In this document: one piece after another, positions 1-9,403 of the stretch
How positions within the stretch are numbered: position 1 is the first letter of the stretch
Layout: each line of letters opens with the position of its first letter
Assembly (NCBI GenBank): GCA_037128295.1
Contig: JBAXWR010000085.1
Coordinates: 1-26,902 of the forward strand
DNA from: JAAFHB01 sp037128295
GTDB lineage: Bacteria; Bacteroidota; Bacteroidia; Bacteroidales; Prolixibacteraceae
Direction of reading: 5' to 3'
Length of the DNA: 26,902 bases
Notes under the pieces: generated by a model
What the model was told of the DNA's origin: nothing
What the model saw: only the letters and a program-made list of their open reading frames with translations
The model's database searches: none
Position numbers and translations under genes: made by a program

Positions 1-1381
1 CTGTTCCCCCTTTTGTACGATAATGATCGGGGGAGCTAATAAACGCCGGACCAGCAATGTCGAGGTGTATCCAAGGATATCCGACAAATTTTTCAAGAAA
101 TTTTCCGGCCGAAATAGCTCCAGCTTCCCTTGCACCAATATTCTTCATATCAGCGATATCCGATTTGATCGATTCGCCATATTCTTCCCAAAGCGGAAAC
201 TCCACGATTCTTTCATAAACGTTTTCACCTGCTGTTTTTAACAAACTGAATAATTTTTCACCGGAAGTTCCCATCCCAACAATTCCATATTGACCAATTG
301 CCATGGCAGCAGACCCTGTCAACGTGGCAACATCGATTACCAGAATGGGATCATATTGGGTTGCAAAACTTAAAGCATCTGCCAACAATAACCGACCTTC
401 AGCGTCAGTATTCAGAACCTCAACAGTATGACCGCTGTGCATGGTGATCACGTCGCCGGGGGCGTAAGCATTTCCATCAGGACGGTTATCCGTTGAAGGG
501 ATAAGTGCGACCACATGAACAGGCAATTTGCATTTGGCTACAAAATACATAGCCGCAGCAACAGTTGCACCTCCAGCCATATCGCATTTCATATAATCCA
601 TAGAATCTTTTGTAGGTTTGAGGCTTAGGCCGCCTGTGTCGTAAACAACCCCTTTCCCAACAAGCACGATGGGACGGCTATTTTGAACAAAGTCAGGTTT
701 CCATTCCAGAACGGAAAAGGTCGGCGGGTCTATACTTCCCAGATTTACAGCCAGTAATCCGCCCATCTTTAAGTCTTCGATTTTCTTTTTATCGAAAATC
801 TCAACCGAAAATCCAGCATCCTTTCCCATCAATTCAAATTTTCCGGCCAATTTAACGGCATTGAGGTGCGATGCCGGCTCATTGATCAGGTCACGTGCTA
901 AAAAAACAGCTTCAATCGTGGTGGCCAATTCTGTAAGTTGGATTTCGCTTAGTTCAGAAGGCTCAAAATTGATGCTTATAGGAACCAGTTGTTTTTCTTT
1001 ATCTGTTTGATACTTTATGAACTGATAACTGCTTAATATACAGCCTTCTGCCAATGCAAGATACCCTTCTGTTTCAGTACCGCTGACTATAATGGTCATT
1101 TCGCTTATTTTTTCCGAAGATAAATAACCCTGGATTTCGCTCCCTCTTTTTCTGCATTGCTCTAAAAATGAACTTCTTGATTTTGTTCGGTCAGCATAAG
1201 AAATAATGATCAGTTCGAAATACCTGTTGATAATGGCAGTGCTATTATCTTTTAAGTGTTTTAACACATAATCAGATTCCGATTCATTAAGGGGTATCCC
1301 GTCAAGGAAAGTTTTGTCGAATATCAGGTAACTTTTGGCGAATGATTCCTGTGAACCACTTTTTGTAAATAGAATGGACAT
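1..1381 (-). CDS. pepA: Leucyl aminopeptidase (M17 family), C-terminus cut by window edge
   Basis: Reading the minus strand from the ATG at 1379-1381 gives 460 open codons running off the left edge. The M17 signature NTDAEGRL is at residues 324-331. The two-metal site is readable as K243 (VGKG), D248 (YDTGG), D267 (CDMAGG), D326 and E328. The last residues seen (HLDIAGPAF) match the usual near-terminal motif, so only about 20-30 residues are missing. The family is cytosolic, hexameric and metal-dependent, releasing N-terminal residues from peptides in protein turnover. The N-terminal ~150 residues are the less conserved M17 N-domain. The gene diverges from mqnC, leaving ~199 bp between the start codons. 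A possible -7 box (TATTTTTG on the minus strand, 1548-1555) lies far upstream and is weak. The family call is secure; the exact substrate is not. Confidence 0.93.
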   Translation of the reverse strand, partial: MSILFTKSGSQESFAKSYLIFDKTFLDGIPLNESESDYVLKHLKDNSTAIINRYFELIIISYADRTKSRSSFLEQCRKRGSEIQGYLSSEKISEMTIIVSGTETEGYLALAEGCILSSYQFIKYQTDKEKQLVPISINFEPSELSEIQLTELATTIEAVFLARDLINEPASHLNAVKLAGKFELMGKDAGFSVEIFDKKKIEDLKMGGLLAVNLGSIDPPTFSVLEWKPDFVQNSRPIVLVGKGVVYDTGGLSLKPTKDSMDYMKCDMAGGATVAAAMYFVAKCKLPVHVVALIPSTDNRPDGNAYAPGDVITMHSGHTVEVLNTDAEGRLLLADALSFATQYDPILVIDVATLTGSAAMAIGQYGIVGMGTSGEKLFSLLKTAGENVYERIVEFPLWEEYGESIKSDIADMKNIGAREAGAISAGKFLEKFVGYPWIHLDIAGPAFISSPDHYRTKGGT

Positions 1382-1580
1382 ATCTCTTTAAGATTTTAAA
1401 TTATAAATAACAATTGAATTCCATAATTCGCGAATCAGAACTTAGGAAAAACTCAGTATTTCAGAAAGTTCAAAGGTTGAGAACACAACAATATTTCCTT
1501 TTATTTCAATCTTCTTCAACGAATGTCTTCCTTAATTTACAATGGTTCAAAAATAGTACCTTTGGCGAAATTTGTTGCCA
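1382..1580. promoter_or_regulatory. Divergent promoter region, pepA / mqnC
   Basis: The clearest signal is TACCTTTG at 1557-1564 on the plus strand, a match to the Bacteroidota -7 consensus TAnnTTTG. It would start transcription near 1570, ten or so bases before the mqnC ATG. Immediately left of it, 1548-1555 reads TATTTTTG on the minus strand, a candidate -7 box for pepA. No convincing -33 TTTG is seen for either at the usual spacing. A perfect 10-bp palindrome ATTCGCGAAT lies at 1426-1435 and could be a protein site. No experimental support is available. Confidence 0.4.
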
Positions 1581-2696
1581 ATGAATTTAGATCATTTATA
1601 TAGTCGTGCATTGAACCTGGAGCCTCTAACTTTAGAAGAGGGGGAATTGCTTTATCAGGTTGCCCCGACATCAGAATTAATGTTTGTTGCCTGGCAGATC
1701 CGTCAGAAGTTGCACCCCGGCAATACGGTCACCTGGATGATCGATAGGAATATTAATATTACAAATGTTTGTATATCAGGATGTAAATTCTGCAATTTTC
1801 ACTGTAAGGTGAATAGCTCCGAAAACTATACAACAACCTTTGAAGAATACAAAACGAAAATTGAAGCGATGCAGAAGCTGGGTGGTAATCAATTGCTGAT
1901 CCAGGGTGGTATGCACCCCCAATATGGTCTGGCTTTTTACACCGATCTTTTTTCGCAATTGAAAGAAGCTTTCCCGGAAGTCAGGCTTCATGCGCTTGGG
2001 CCTCCTGAAATTGTCCACATTGCAAGAAAGGACCGGATGAGCTACCGGCAAGTTCTTGAAAAGTTGATCACCTCTGGACTTGAGAGCCTGCCGGGAGCAG
2101 GTGCCGAAATTTTAAGTGACAGGGTACGAAAACAGATTTCTCCTGGAAAGGCACGGACTGACGAATGGCTTGGTGTAATGGCAGAAGCTCATCAGTTAGG
2201 AATCCTGACTTCAGCGACAATGATGTTTGGACACATTGAAACAATGCGCGAAAGAATCGAACATATGGTTTTATTGCGTGAACTTCAGTCAAAAAAACCA
2301 CCCCATGCACCAGGTTTTATGGCCTTTATCCCTTGGCCGATCATGTCGGAGGGGACAGAGTTGGGCAAAATGGTTACTCTTTCACCTGTTTTGCCTGTAG
2401 AGTATATCAGGACAATTGCAATAAGCCGAATCGTTCTGAACAACATTCCAAATATACAAGCTTCGTGGCTTACGATCGGTAAAGAAACTGCCCAGGTTTG
2501 CCTCCATTCAGGCGCGAATGATTTGGGTTCAATCATGATAGAGGAAAATGTAGTTTCCTCGGCTGGAGCCTCGTTTAAATTGTCGGCTCTGGAAATGCAG
2601 CGCACCATTGCCGATGCCGGGTTTAACCCACAATTGCGTACTCAGGATTACAAATTCATCGATTTACCGCCTGTAGTTGAAAAATATAGAATGTAA
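1581..2696 (+). CDS. mqnC: Cyclic dehypoxanthinyl futalosine synthase (radical SAM, menaquinone synthesis)
   Basis: A 371-aa protein with the radical SAM cluster motif CxxxCxxC at C64, C68, C71, in the setting NITNVCISGCKFC shared by MqnC/MqnE/CofH enzymes. Further MqnC-like blocks are QGGMHP, ALGPPEI, SLPGAGAEI and MMFGHIE. MqnC cyclises dehypoxanthine futalosine, a cytoplasmic step of the alternative futalosine route to menaquinone. An in-frame TTG at 1572 would add three residues, but the ATG at 1581 is preferred: the likely transcription start from the TACCTTTG box (1557-1564) falls at about 1570, and the TTG would have almost no leader. No other mqn gene is in the window. The paralogue MqnE is the main alternative; the length and GPPEI/PGAGAEI blocks favour MqnC. 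Confidence 0.88.
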   Translation: MNLDHLYSRALNLEPLTLEEGELLYQVAPTSELMFVAWQIRQKLHPGNTVTWMIDRNINITNVCISGCKFCNFHCKVNSSENYTTTFEEYKTKIEAMQKLGGNQLLIQGGMHPQYGLAFYTDLFSQLKEAFPEVRLHALGPPEIVHIARKDRMSYRQVLEKLITSGLESLPGAGAEILSDRVRKQISPGKARTDEWLGVMAEAHQLGILTSATMMFGHIETMRERIEHMVLLRELQSKKPPHAPGFMAFIPWPIMSEGTELGKMVTLSPVLPVEYIRTIAISRIVLNNIPNIQASWLTIGKETAQVCLHSGANDLGSIMIEENVVSSAGASFKLSALEMQRTIADAGFNPQLRTQDYKFIDLPPVVEKYRM

Positions 2697-2753
2697 TTCG
2701 GATTCTTGTCTAAAAGATTGTATTTTAGTATCCTTAAATAAAAAAATAGATTA

Positions 2754-4646
2754 ATGAGAAAATGGCGTATCGAAGACTCGGCTGAGCTCTATAACATTAA
2801 CGGTTGGGGAATAAATTATTTTTCGATCAATGATAAAGGGCATGTTGTTGTTACCCCTAAAAAAAATGGTGTGGAGGTCGATTTGAAAGAATTGGTCGAA
2901 GAACTACAGTTGAGGGACGTATCGGCACCAATGTTGATCAGGTTTCCAGACATTCTGGATAGCCGGATCGAAAAAATGGCCAGTTGTTTTAAAATAGCTT
3001 CGGAAGAGTATTTGTACAAAGCTCAGAATTTCATTATCTATCCGATCAAAGTCAACCAGATGCGCCCTGTGGTGGAAGAAATTGTCGGACATGGGAAAAA
3101 ATTCAACATCGGTCTCGAAGCTGGTTCAAAACCCGAATTGCATGCTGTTATTGCGATCAACACCGATAACGACTCTTTGATCATTTGTAATGGTTACAAA
3201 GACGAGGACTACATTGAACTTGCTCTGCTTGCCCAGAAAATGGGTCGTCGGATCTTTCTTGTGGTAGAAAAATTAAGTGAGCTTAAATTGATTATCAAGA
3301 TTGCCAAGCAGTTTAAAATCAGGCCTAATCTGGGAATCAGGATTAAACTGGCTAGTTCAGGTAGTGGGAAGTGGGAAGATTCAGGCGGTGATGTGAGCAA
3401 ATTTGGGCTTACTTCAAGCGAACTTCTCGAAGCCCTCGATATCCTTGAGCGGAACAAAATGAAAGATTGTCTGCACCTGGTCCATTTTCACATTGGCAGT
3501 CAGGTGAACAAAATAAGGCGCATCAAAATCGCCATTCGCGAGGCTTCGCAATTTTATGTCCAGCTCCACCGCAATGGTTACAACATCAGCTTTGTCGATA
3601 TTGGAGGTGGCTTAGGTGTCGATTACGACGGGACACGTTCTTCAAACAGCGAAAGCAGCGTCAACTACAGTATCCAGGAGTATGTGAACGATGTCATCTC
3701 CACAATGGTAGATGTGAGCGATAAAAATAATCTTCCCCACCCCAATATTATCACAGAATCAGGACGGTCTCTTACAGCCCATCATTCGGTTTTGATCTTT
3801 GAAGTCCTTGAAGCAACCAATTTGCCAATCTGGGACGAAGATGAGGTTATTGAAGGAAATGACCATGAGTTGTTGAAGGAACTTTTTTCCTTGTGGAATA
3901 CCCTCAACCAAACAAGGATGCATGAAACCTGGCACGATGCCCAGCAAATCAGGGAGGAAGCCCTCGATCGCTTCAGCCTTGGCCTTTTGGATTTACAGAC
4001 AAGGGCAAAGATTGAACGTTTGTTCTGGTCCATCGCCAAGGAAGTCCAGCAAATGACCAACGGTATGAAACATGTTTCTGAAGAGTTGATAAATTTACCT
4101 AAATTATTGTCTGACAAATATTTCTGCAATTTTTCACTGTTTCAGTCACTTCCCGATTCATGGGCAATCGACCAGATTTTCCCGATTATCCCGATCCAAC
4201 GATTGGATGAAAAGCCGGATCGTTCGGCAACGCTCCAGGACATCACCTGCGATTCGGACGGGAAGATCGATAATTTTATTTCCACAAGAAACCTGTCTTA
4301 CTATCTGCCTGTACACTCCCTGAAACAGAAGGAGCCCTATTATATTGGTGTATTTTTGGTTGGTGCCTATCAGGAAATTTTGGGCGACCTCCATAATTTG
4401 TTTGGTGACACAAATGCCGTACACGTCTCCGTGGATGACAAGGGTTATAGCATCGATCAGATCATCGATGGCGAAACAGTGGCAGAGGTGCTTGAATATG
4501 TGCAATACAATCCGAAAAAACTGGTTCGGACCGTCGAAACCTGGGTAACATCTTCTGTAAAATCGGGGATCATTACTGCTGAGGAGGGAAAAGAGTTCCT
4601 TTCCAACTACCGTTCGGGACTATATGGTTATACCTATCTTGAATAA
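2754..4646 (+). CDS. speA: Biosynthetic arginine decarboxylase
   Basis: A 630-aa fold-III PLP decarboxylase, the normal SpeA length. The PLP lysine is K99 in YPIKVNQ. HFHIGSQ, the glycine-rich phosphate-binding GGGLGVDYDG and ESGR follow in the expected order. The C-terminal third carries the SpeA-type helical insertion and the cysteine/glycine-region domain ending RSGLYGYTYLE. SpeA turns arginine into agmatine, the first step of the agmatine route to putrescine and spermidine. It follows mqnC by 57 bp on the same strand. That gap is AT-rich with no obvious terminator, so read-through is possible, but the functions are unrelated. Codon use looks like its neighbours. Confidence 0.95.
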   Translation: MRKWRIEDSAELYNINGWGINYFSINDKGHVVVTPKKNGVEVDLKELVEELQLRDVSAPMLIRFPDILDSRIEKMASCFKIASEEYLYKAQNFIIYPIKVNQMRPVVEEIVGHGKKFNIGLEAGSKPELHAVIAINTDNDSLIICNGYKDEDYIELALLAQKMGRRIFLVVEKLSELKLIIKIAKQFKIRPNLGIRIKLASSGSGKWEDSGGDVSKFGLTSSELLEALDILERNKMKDCLHLVHFHIGSQVNKIRRIKIAIREASQFYVQLHRNGYNISFVDIGGGLGVDYDGTRSSNSESSVNYSIQEYVNDVISTMVDVSDKNNLPHPNIITESGRSLTAHHSVLIFEVLEATNLPIWDEDEVIEGNDHELLKELFSLWNTLNQTRMHETWHDAQQIREEALDRFSLGLLDLQTRAKIERLFWSIAKEVQQMTNGMKHVSEELINLPKLLSDKYFCNFSLFQSLPDSWAIDQIFPIIPIQRLDEKPDRSATLQDITCDSDGKIDNFISTRNLSYYLPVHSLKQKEPYYIGVFLVGAYQEILGDLHNLFGDTNAVHVSVDDKGYSIDQIIDGETVAEVLEYVQYNPKKLVRTVETWVTSSVKSGIITAEEGKEFLSNYRSGLYGYTYLE

Positions 4647-5300
4647 TTCAGTTTGGATCTAAATTAAATAATCAAGTTAAATTTAATACCCTAAAATCTA
4701 TTGATTTACAATTGATAGATGGGATACCCATGTAAAAAAATTATTTTTCTTGGGTAACAAATAATTGTTTACACCAATTAAGAATCATTTACACATCCTC
4801 TTTCCGGTTACGAAAAAGAAGCAGGTAAATTTCAGAACTAACCATTTATAATTACATAATAGAAAAAAAAGGAGGTGAATGAATGCATTTCATTTAAGGG
4901 AATAAGACGCTTATGGACATAAATTATTTTACATATTTCAAAGCAATGATTTTCAATATATTAATCAAATATCATGACAACAAAAGAGAGAAAAAGTAAA
5001 ATATGCTTACTGATAATGATGTTTTATTTACAGATATAGTTGCATAGGTAAAATAATTTATATATATTTGTTATGCGTTTTTAAATATTCACAAGTTCAT
5101 TGATTTAACAACAATAAATATTGAAAACCGATTCAATTTATGTCCCGTTATGATCTTTGTAAAGGATGAAATCTGACATTCTAATAAATTGATTTTAAGT
5201 ATTTTATATATATATTTTGGAAAGATCGGAACGGCAAAGATGATTCGTCTGAATTGAGACAGTCGTATAAATAATTTAGTTTATCAAGGAGGGTTTTAAA
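4647..5300. other. AT-rich intergenic region, 654 bp
   Basis: No convincing gene. A small hairpin ATGGG-ATA-CCCAT at 4719-4731, followed by an A/T-rich run, may end speA transcription weakly. At 4867-4877 there is an extended Shine-Dalgarno sequence (AAAAGGAGGTG) before a tiny frame of eight codons (ATG 4879, or 4883 as an alternative). A 21-codon frame at 4974-5039 (MTTKERK..., ending LQI) looks like a signal-peptide start without a body and may be debris. A second Shine-Dalgarno (AAGGAGG, 5286-5292) serves the GTG start at 5301. A TA-rich run before TTTTGG near 5205-5220 could hold a -7 element for that gene. Confidence 0.5.
5286..5292 (+). promoter_or_regulatory. Shine-Dalgarno site deciding the GTG start at 5301
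   Basis: AAGGAGG lies 8 nt before the GTG. Such strong anti-SD matches are uncommon in this phylum, where most leaders here are plain A/T. It is the main reason for keeping the long N-terminal extension of the 896-aa protein. Confidence 0.45.
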
Positions 5301-7991
5301 GTGTGTGCCTATTTCATCATTTTACTTGGTTTTCTGCTTTCGGCAGTCATGTTTCTTTCAGAAGCAAATGTTCCTTACTGCCTTGTAAGATTTAAACAAT
5401 CCTTCTTCATCCTTTTTAGTAATAAAAAAAAAATTCATCCTGATCTGAAGACAATATCAAATATCATTCTCCTTTTATTGAGTTCTATTCTCCAATTTAA
5501 GAAGATAATTGCAAAACATGTACCCTATTTCCTATTCTTGATAATCATCATATTATCTGGACTTAGTACACAATCACAAACAACACAGGTCTTCACATCC
5601 TCAGGAACATTTACGGTTCCTGCAGGGGTTACGCTCATTAAAGTACAATGTTGGGGCGGTGGCGGCGGTGGTGGACATGGTGGTTCAAGTGGCAATGGCA
5701 TGAATGGTGGTGGTGGTGGTGCTTATTCGGCCAAGGAATTTTCTGTAACACCTGGAGCCCTTTACACTGTTACCGTTGGAGCAGCAGGCGCAGGAGGAAC
5801 CAGCAATAGTTCTCCCGGAACAATAGGTGGAAATACAATCTTTGGTAGTAATGTTGTAGTTGCTGCTGGCGGCGGTGTCAGTAATTCTGAAAATATTTCC
5901 GCACTTGGTGGCCAATCATCTTCGTGTATTGGGGATCTGAAATATTCCGGTGGAAATGGTGGAAAAGGGAATACATCCAATCACGGAGGCGGAGGTGGAG
6001 GTGGTAGTTCAGGCTCAAGTGCCGGTGCAGGAGTAAACGGTACAACTCCAACCGGAAGTACCGGAGGGGCTGGTGGTAATGGTCTAAATGGAGATGGAGG
6101 AACAGGAGGGGATAACTCAGGCGGAGCCACTGCTTCAGCCGGAACAGCTCCCGGTGGAGGTGGTGGTGGTCAAGGTGACTCAAATGGAAATTCTGCAAAT
6201 GGTGCCAAAGGTCAGGTAGTTGTTTCCTGGACGATTTGTCCCTCTGGAAGTCCTGTTCCTTCGGCATCAATAAGTGCCAATTATTGTCTTGTACCTGGAT
6301 ATATCAGGCTATATGCCAATGGAGGTGGTGCAGGTGATACATATGTTTGGAACACAAACGAAACAACAAGTACGATAGACGTAAATATCGCGGGCCGTTA
6401 CAGTGTGACCATTACCAATACTTATGGTTGCTCATCAACCGCAAGTTATGATATTTCGACTGAATTAGTTGTGGATGGAAGTTTTACCAATTTTAATGCC
6501 ACTTCTCCCAGTTTCACCACAGAATATACCCAACAGCAATCATATTATAGTGGCACAACCACCTCTGGTTTATGGCCGGAAGGTTATTACGCCGTAAATA
6601 CCGATGCCCACTATTATTCGGCCACATCGATCGGATACCATCCCTCTTTCTATGGCAAAGACCATACTAATAATTCACCGGGTGCGAGAAAATTTATGAT
6701 GGTAAACGGTAGCACTACCATGATCAATGGGAACCAAAGAGTCATTTGGCAACAAACTGTTACAGTTCAGCCTAATACAAATTACTATTTCAGCGCATGG
6801 GGAATGAATTTAAATCCCGGCAATCCTGCAACATTGCAATTCGAGGTGAATGGAGTTTTGGTAGGGACATCTGCCGACTTGTCCCTAGCACCTAAACCTG
6901 CTGCAGAAGGCGATGTCGCATTATCGAACTGGGTTCAGTTTTATAGCACAAGCGATTGGAATTCTGGATCTTCAACGACTGCGGTACTTCGGATTAGAAA
7001 CCTTAACCTATTGCCCAATGGAAATGATTTTGGATTGGACGATATCTCATTTGCTACATTGGCACCGGTACCTGTGAATATTTCACTTCCACCAACGATG
7101 AGCGTGTGCGAAGCAAGCACATTAAATTTATCTCCATCCTTAACCGGAGGGAAAGAGCCCTATACATATACCTGGACTTGTGTTGCCAATGGTTTTTCAT
7201 CGAACCTATTAAACCTGAGTATTTCAAATATGAGTGCATCAAAGGCGGGTGTCTACCAATTATCTGTTACGGATGGATACGGTTGCGATCCCGTAACTGC
7301 TAGCACAACCGTAACAGTTAATCCTTTACCAAGTTGCTCCATTAGTGGGGCAGATACCTTTTGCCCCGAAAGTACCAACATCATTTATACTGGTTCTGCT
7401 GGAATGAACTCATATGTCTGGAGTATAGCTGGGAATGGAGCCATAATAGGATCGACCACTGGAGCAAATGTAAACATAACAGCCGGGGCAAATCATAGCA
7501 ATCCTTTTACGCTCAGTCTTACGGTTACTGATGGAAATGGTTGCAATTCAACCTGTCAGAAAGAGGCTATTGTTGAAAAAATCTCTCCGACTTTTTCAAT
7601 GCCCGATCCATTTACTGCATGTGTTGAAATTTTGTATCGTGCAGTATACAATCCAGCCACCATCGATATTAATCCCAACCGACCCGATTACTGCGTTTTT
7701 GTTAAAGGCAATACCATGCTTGACATTACCGGCATAACTGACAATTGTTGTTCTCCATCCACCTTAACGATCAACTGGCATATCGATTTTGACGGAGGTT
7801 CACCTGTCCCTATTTCAGGAACTGGTCAGCCTTCAACATACAGTTCGGATATTCAGCTCCCTGGAAATGGTGCAGGTTTAATATCCAATCACACAATTAC
7901 ATATATTGTTACCGATTGTAACGGGAATACAAATACCCAATCACAATTAATTAAAGTAAAGCCTCGCCCCCAAATTACATTAATCTATTAA
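5301..7991 (+). CDS. Large exported glycine-rich multi-domain surface protein
   Basis: 896 aa from a GTG preceded by AAGGAGG at 8-nt spacing. Domain order: a hydrophobic N-terminal segment (1-22), a second strongly hydrophobic stretch (73-87) that looks like the real signal peptide h-region with cleavage near SQSQT (~92), a short conserved entry (VFTSSGTFTVPAG) into a glycine-rich domain (~118-305), an Ig/PKD-like piece (~320-385), a jelly-roll/carbohydrate-binding-like region (~386-590, ending GLDDISFATL), two PKD/Ig-like repeats (~595-760) with VTDGxGC motifs, and a terminal ~130 residues with several cysteines. It ends PRPQITLIY without a recognisable type IX sorting domain. Such proteins are typical of Bacteroidota surface adhesins; the binding target is unknown. 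The ~70 residues before the signal-like segment are unusual and the true start may lie further in. Confidence 0.75.
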   Translation: MCAYFIILLGFLLSAVMFLSEANVPYCLVRFKQSFFILFSNKKKIHPDLKTISNIILLLLSSILQFKKIIAKHVPYFLFLIIIILSGLSTQSQTTQVFTSSGTFTVPAGVTLIKVQCWGGGGGGGHGGSSGNGMNGGGGGAYSAKEFSVTPGALYTVTVGAAGAGGTSNSSPGTIGGNTIFGSNVVVAAGGGVSNSENISALGGQSSSCIGDLKYSGGNGGKGNTSNHGGGGGGGSSGSSAGAGVNGTTPTGSTGGAGGNGLNGDGGTGGDNSGGATASAGTAPGGGGGGQGDSNGNSANGAKGQVVVSWTICPSGSPVPSASISANYCLVPGYIRLYANGGGAGDTYVWNTNETTSTIDVNIAGRYSVTITNTYGCSSTASYDISTELVVDGSFTNFNATSPSFTTEYTQQQSYYSGTTTSGLWPEGYYAVNTDAHYYSATSIGYHPSFYGKDHTNNSPGARKFMMVNGSTTMINGNQRVIWQQTVTVQPNTNYYFSAWGMNLNPGNPATLQFEVNGVLVGTSADLSLAPKPAAEGDVALSNWVQFYSTSDWNSGSSTTAVLRIRNLNLLPNGNDFGLDDISFATLAPVPVNISLPPTMSVCEASTLNLSPSLTGGKEPYTYTWTCVANGFSSNLLNLSISNMSASKAGVYQLSVTDGYGCDPVTASTTVTVNPLPSCSISGADTFCPESTNIIYTGSAGMNSYVWSIAGNGAIIGSTTGANVNITAGANHSNPFTLSLTVTDGNGCNSTCQKEAIVEKISPTFSMPDPFTACVEILYRAVYNPATIDINPNRPDYCVFVKGNTMLDITGITDNCCSPSTLTINWHIDFDGGSPVPISGTGQPSTYSSDIQLPGNGAGLISNHTITYIVTDCNGNTNTQSQLIKVKPRPQITLIY

Positions 7992-8010
7992 CAATTAAAA
8001 TATTTATCAA

Positions 8011-8196
8011 ATGAAACAGGTCAACAACATCTTTAAAATGGCCAATCGCCTAAACGATCAAAAACCAATCGATTTTGAATCCACAATACATTCCTTGCTG
8101 CAACTCAGATGCAGTAGTACTGGAAACAAAATGTTAGCTCCACACAAAAAGGGAAAAAGTCCGCCCGGCTGCTCGCAATGTCCCCGAACAAGTTGA
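8011..8196 (+). CDS. Small unknown ORF, possibly frameshifted
   Basis: A 61-codon frame (MKQVNNIFKMANRLNDQ...) starts 19 bp after the 896-aa gene behind an A/T-rich leader typical of this genome. Near the A-runs at 8145-8159 the +1 frame becomes open and continues to 8257 (VRPAARNVPEQVD... ending ELTYALNN). Joined, the two parts give about 82 residues with a plausible composition, while the native tail (SPPGCSQCPRTS) looks unlike normal protein. This suggests a real small gene broken by a one-base change or a sequencing slip in the GGGAAAAAG run. The family is not recognised. It may equally be non-coding leader of the next gene. Confidence 0.3.
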   Translation: MKQVNNIFKMANRLNDQKPIDFESTIHSLLQLRCSSTGNKMLAPHKKGKSPPGCSQCPRTS

Positions 8197-8293
8197 TACG
8201 GTTCTGGGACGATGCAGCAAGCCTAAAATAGAGTTGACTTATGCACTAAACAATTAACTCGTTACAATTCAATATTTTATAATACTTCACATC

Positions 8294-9403
8294 ATGAAAA
8301 AGCAAATTTTATTTTTCGCAATCGCATTAGTATCCAGTATTTCATTTGCATGGGGTCAAGGTGCAAAAACAAGTTCAGCTCCACAGGCATCAAGTTGTGT
8401 ACCTGATGCATTGCACCCTGTAGCAGGTGTGCCTTATGTTTATAAAGCAACAGTCTCTCCAAGTGCAGGGACTTACGAATGGTGGGCCACCAAAGATGCA
8501 AGTTTCATCACAGCCCCCGGAGTAACCAATATGAGCACATATCTTAAGTCCCCGACAACGACCGTCACTGGGACAGATTTAATTTCTCAATCGACCAACT
8601 ATGCAAAAACCGCCCAAACGAGTGATGAAGTAACAATTACCTGGTCGGACGTAGTTTTAAGTACGACCAAATATCAGACGGTACCCGGTGCAACACCATC
8701 ACCTACATTTGTAGTTGTTCGTTATGTTGCTGGTGGAACTGAGTGTGCAGATAATTTAAAAGTTTATGAACTTGACCCTATCAATGCTTTTTCGGTCGAT
8801 ATCAAAAATATCAATGATGCCGATAACAGTATTTTGGGCTATGGTGTAACTACAACTCAATGTCCGGCAAACGTTTCTAAGGCTACCTATGTAAATAAAG
8901 CTATGGTCTATGAATACGGAGTTGATTATTTGTATTATGAAGTAATAGCTGCAAATTTTTCAAGTTACTGGGTTCCTACCTTTACATTGACCGGCAACCA
9001 TACTGCTCAAACATATGTCGTTGAATATACCTATGCAGCTCCTTCCACATGGGCTGGAACACCTCCAACCTGGACTGCCGTTGCAAATGGCACAACACAT
9101 TTCACACTTGATCCAACGGTAACCACTACTGCAGCCGGTGTATCTGTTTATATCAGAGTTTCTATCACGAACAATAATTACGAAGGTTTGGCTGCACGTC
9201 CAATTACGCTTGCCGCCGATGGCCAGAACTCTGTTGGAACCTGGGATATTGTCAATAGTGCAACTGCTTGTACTGCAACAGCTGCCGCCGATTCTAACGA
9301 TACTGCTATTCAAACCATTAAGGCACGTCCTACAGTTCCATCCACAACAACATCAACAACTGCACCAAATACAAGGTTAGTTACCGGTAACGAAGCGAAC
9401 TAA
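8294..9403 (+). CDS. Secreted protein, unknown function (partner of surface-protein cluster)
   Basis: 369 aa with a clear Sec signal peptide (MKKQILFFAIALVSS..., cleavage around residues 20-22). Residues ~45-170 hold a beta-rich module with YEW (61-63), an ITW (115-117) and C151-xx-NLKV (154-157); the same order of motifs appears at the N-terminus of the 478-aa protein downstream. Residues ~170-335 are beta-strand rich with a second Cys pair region. The last ~30 residues are a Thr/Pro/Ser-rich tail with no type IX sorting domain seen. Three exported-protein genes in a row on one strand suggest one cell-surface assembly, with this protein as a candidate structural or stalk component. That role is inference from context only. 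Confidence 0.75.
   Translation: MKKQILFFAIALVSSISFAWGQGAKTSSAPQASSCVPDALHPVAGVPYVYKATVSPSAGTYEWWATKDASFITAPGVTNMSTYLKSPTTTVTGTDLISQSTNYAKTAQTSDEVTITWSDVVLSTTKYQTVPGATPSPTFVVVRYVAGGTECADNLKVYELDPINAFSVDIKNINDADNSILGYGVTTTQCPANVSKATYVNKAMVYEYGVDYLYYEVIAANFSSYWVPTFTLTGNHTAQTYVVEYTYAAPSTWAGTPPTWTAVANGTTHFTLDPTVTTTAAGVSVYIRVSITNNNYEGLAARPITLAADGQNSVGTWDIVNSATACTATAAADSNDTAIQTIKARPTVPSTTTSTTAPNTRLVTGNEAN

Noticed and set aside
4974..5039. 21-codon ORF with signal-peptide-like start
   Set aside because: Too short and without a body; could be debris but not supportable as a gene.
5878..6270. Antisense ORFs across the glycine-rich region
   Set aside because: GGT/GGA-rich coding sequence lacks antisense stops; the encoded His/Leu-rich sequence is an artefact.
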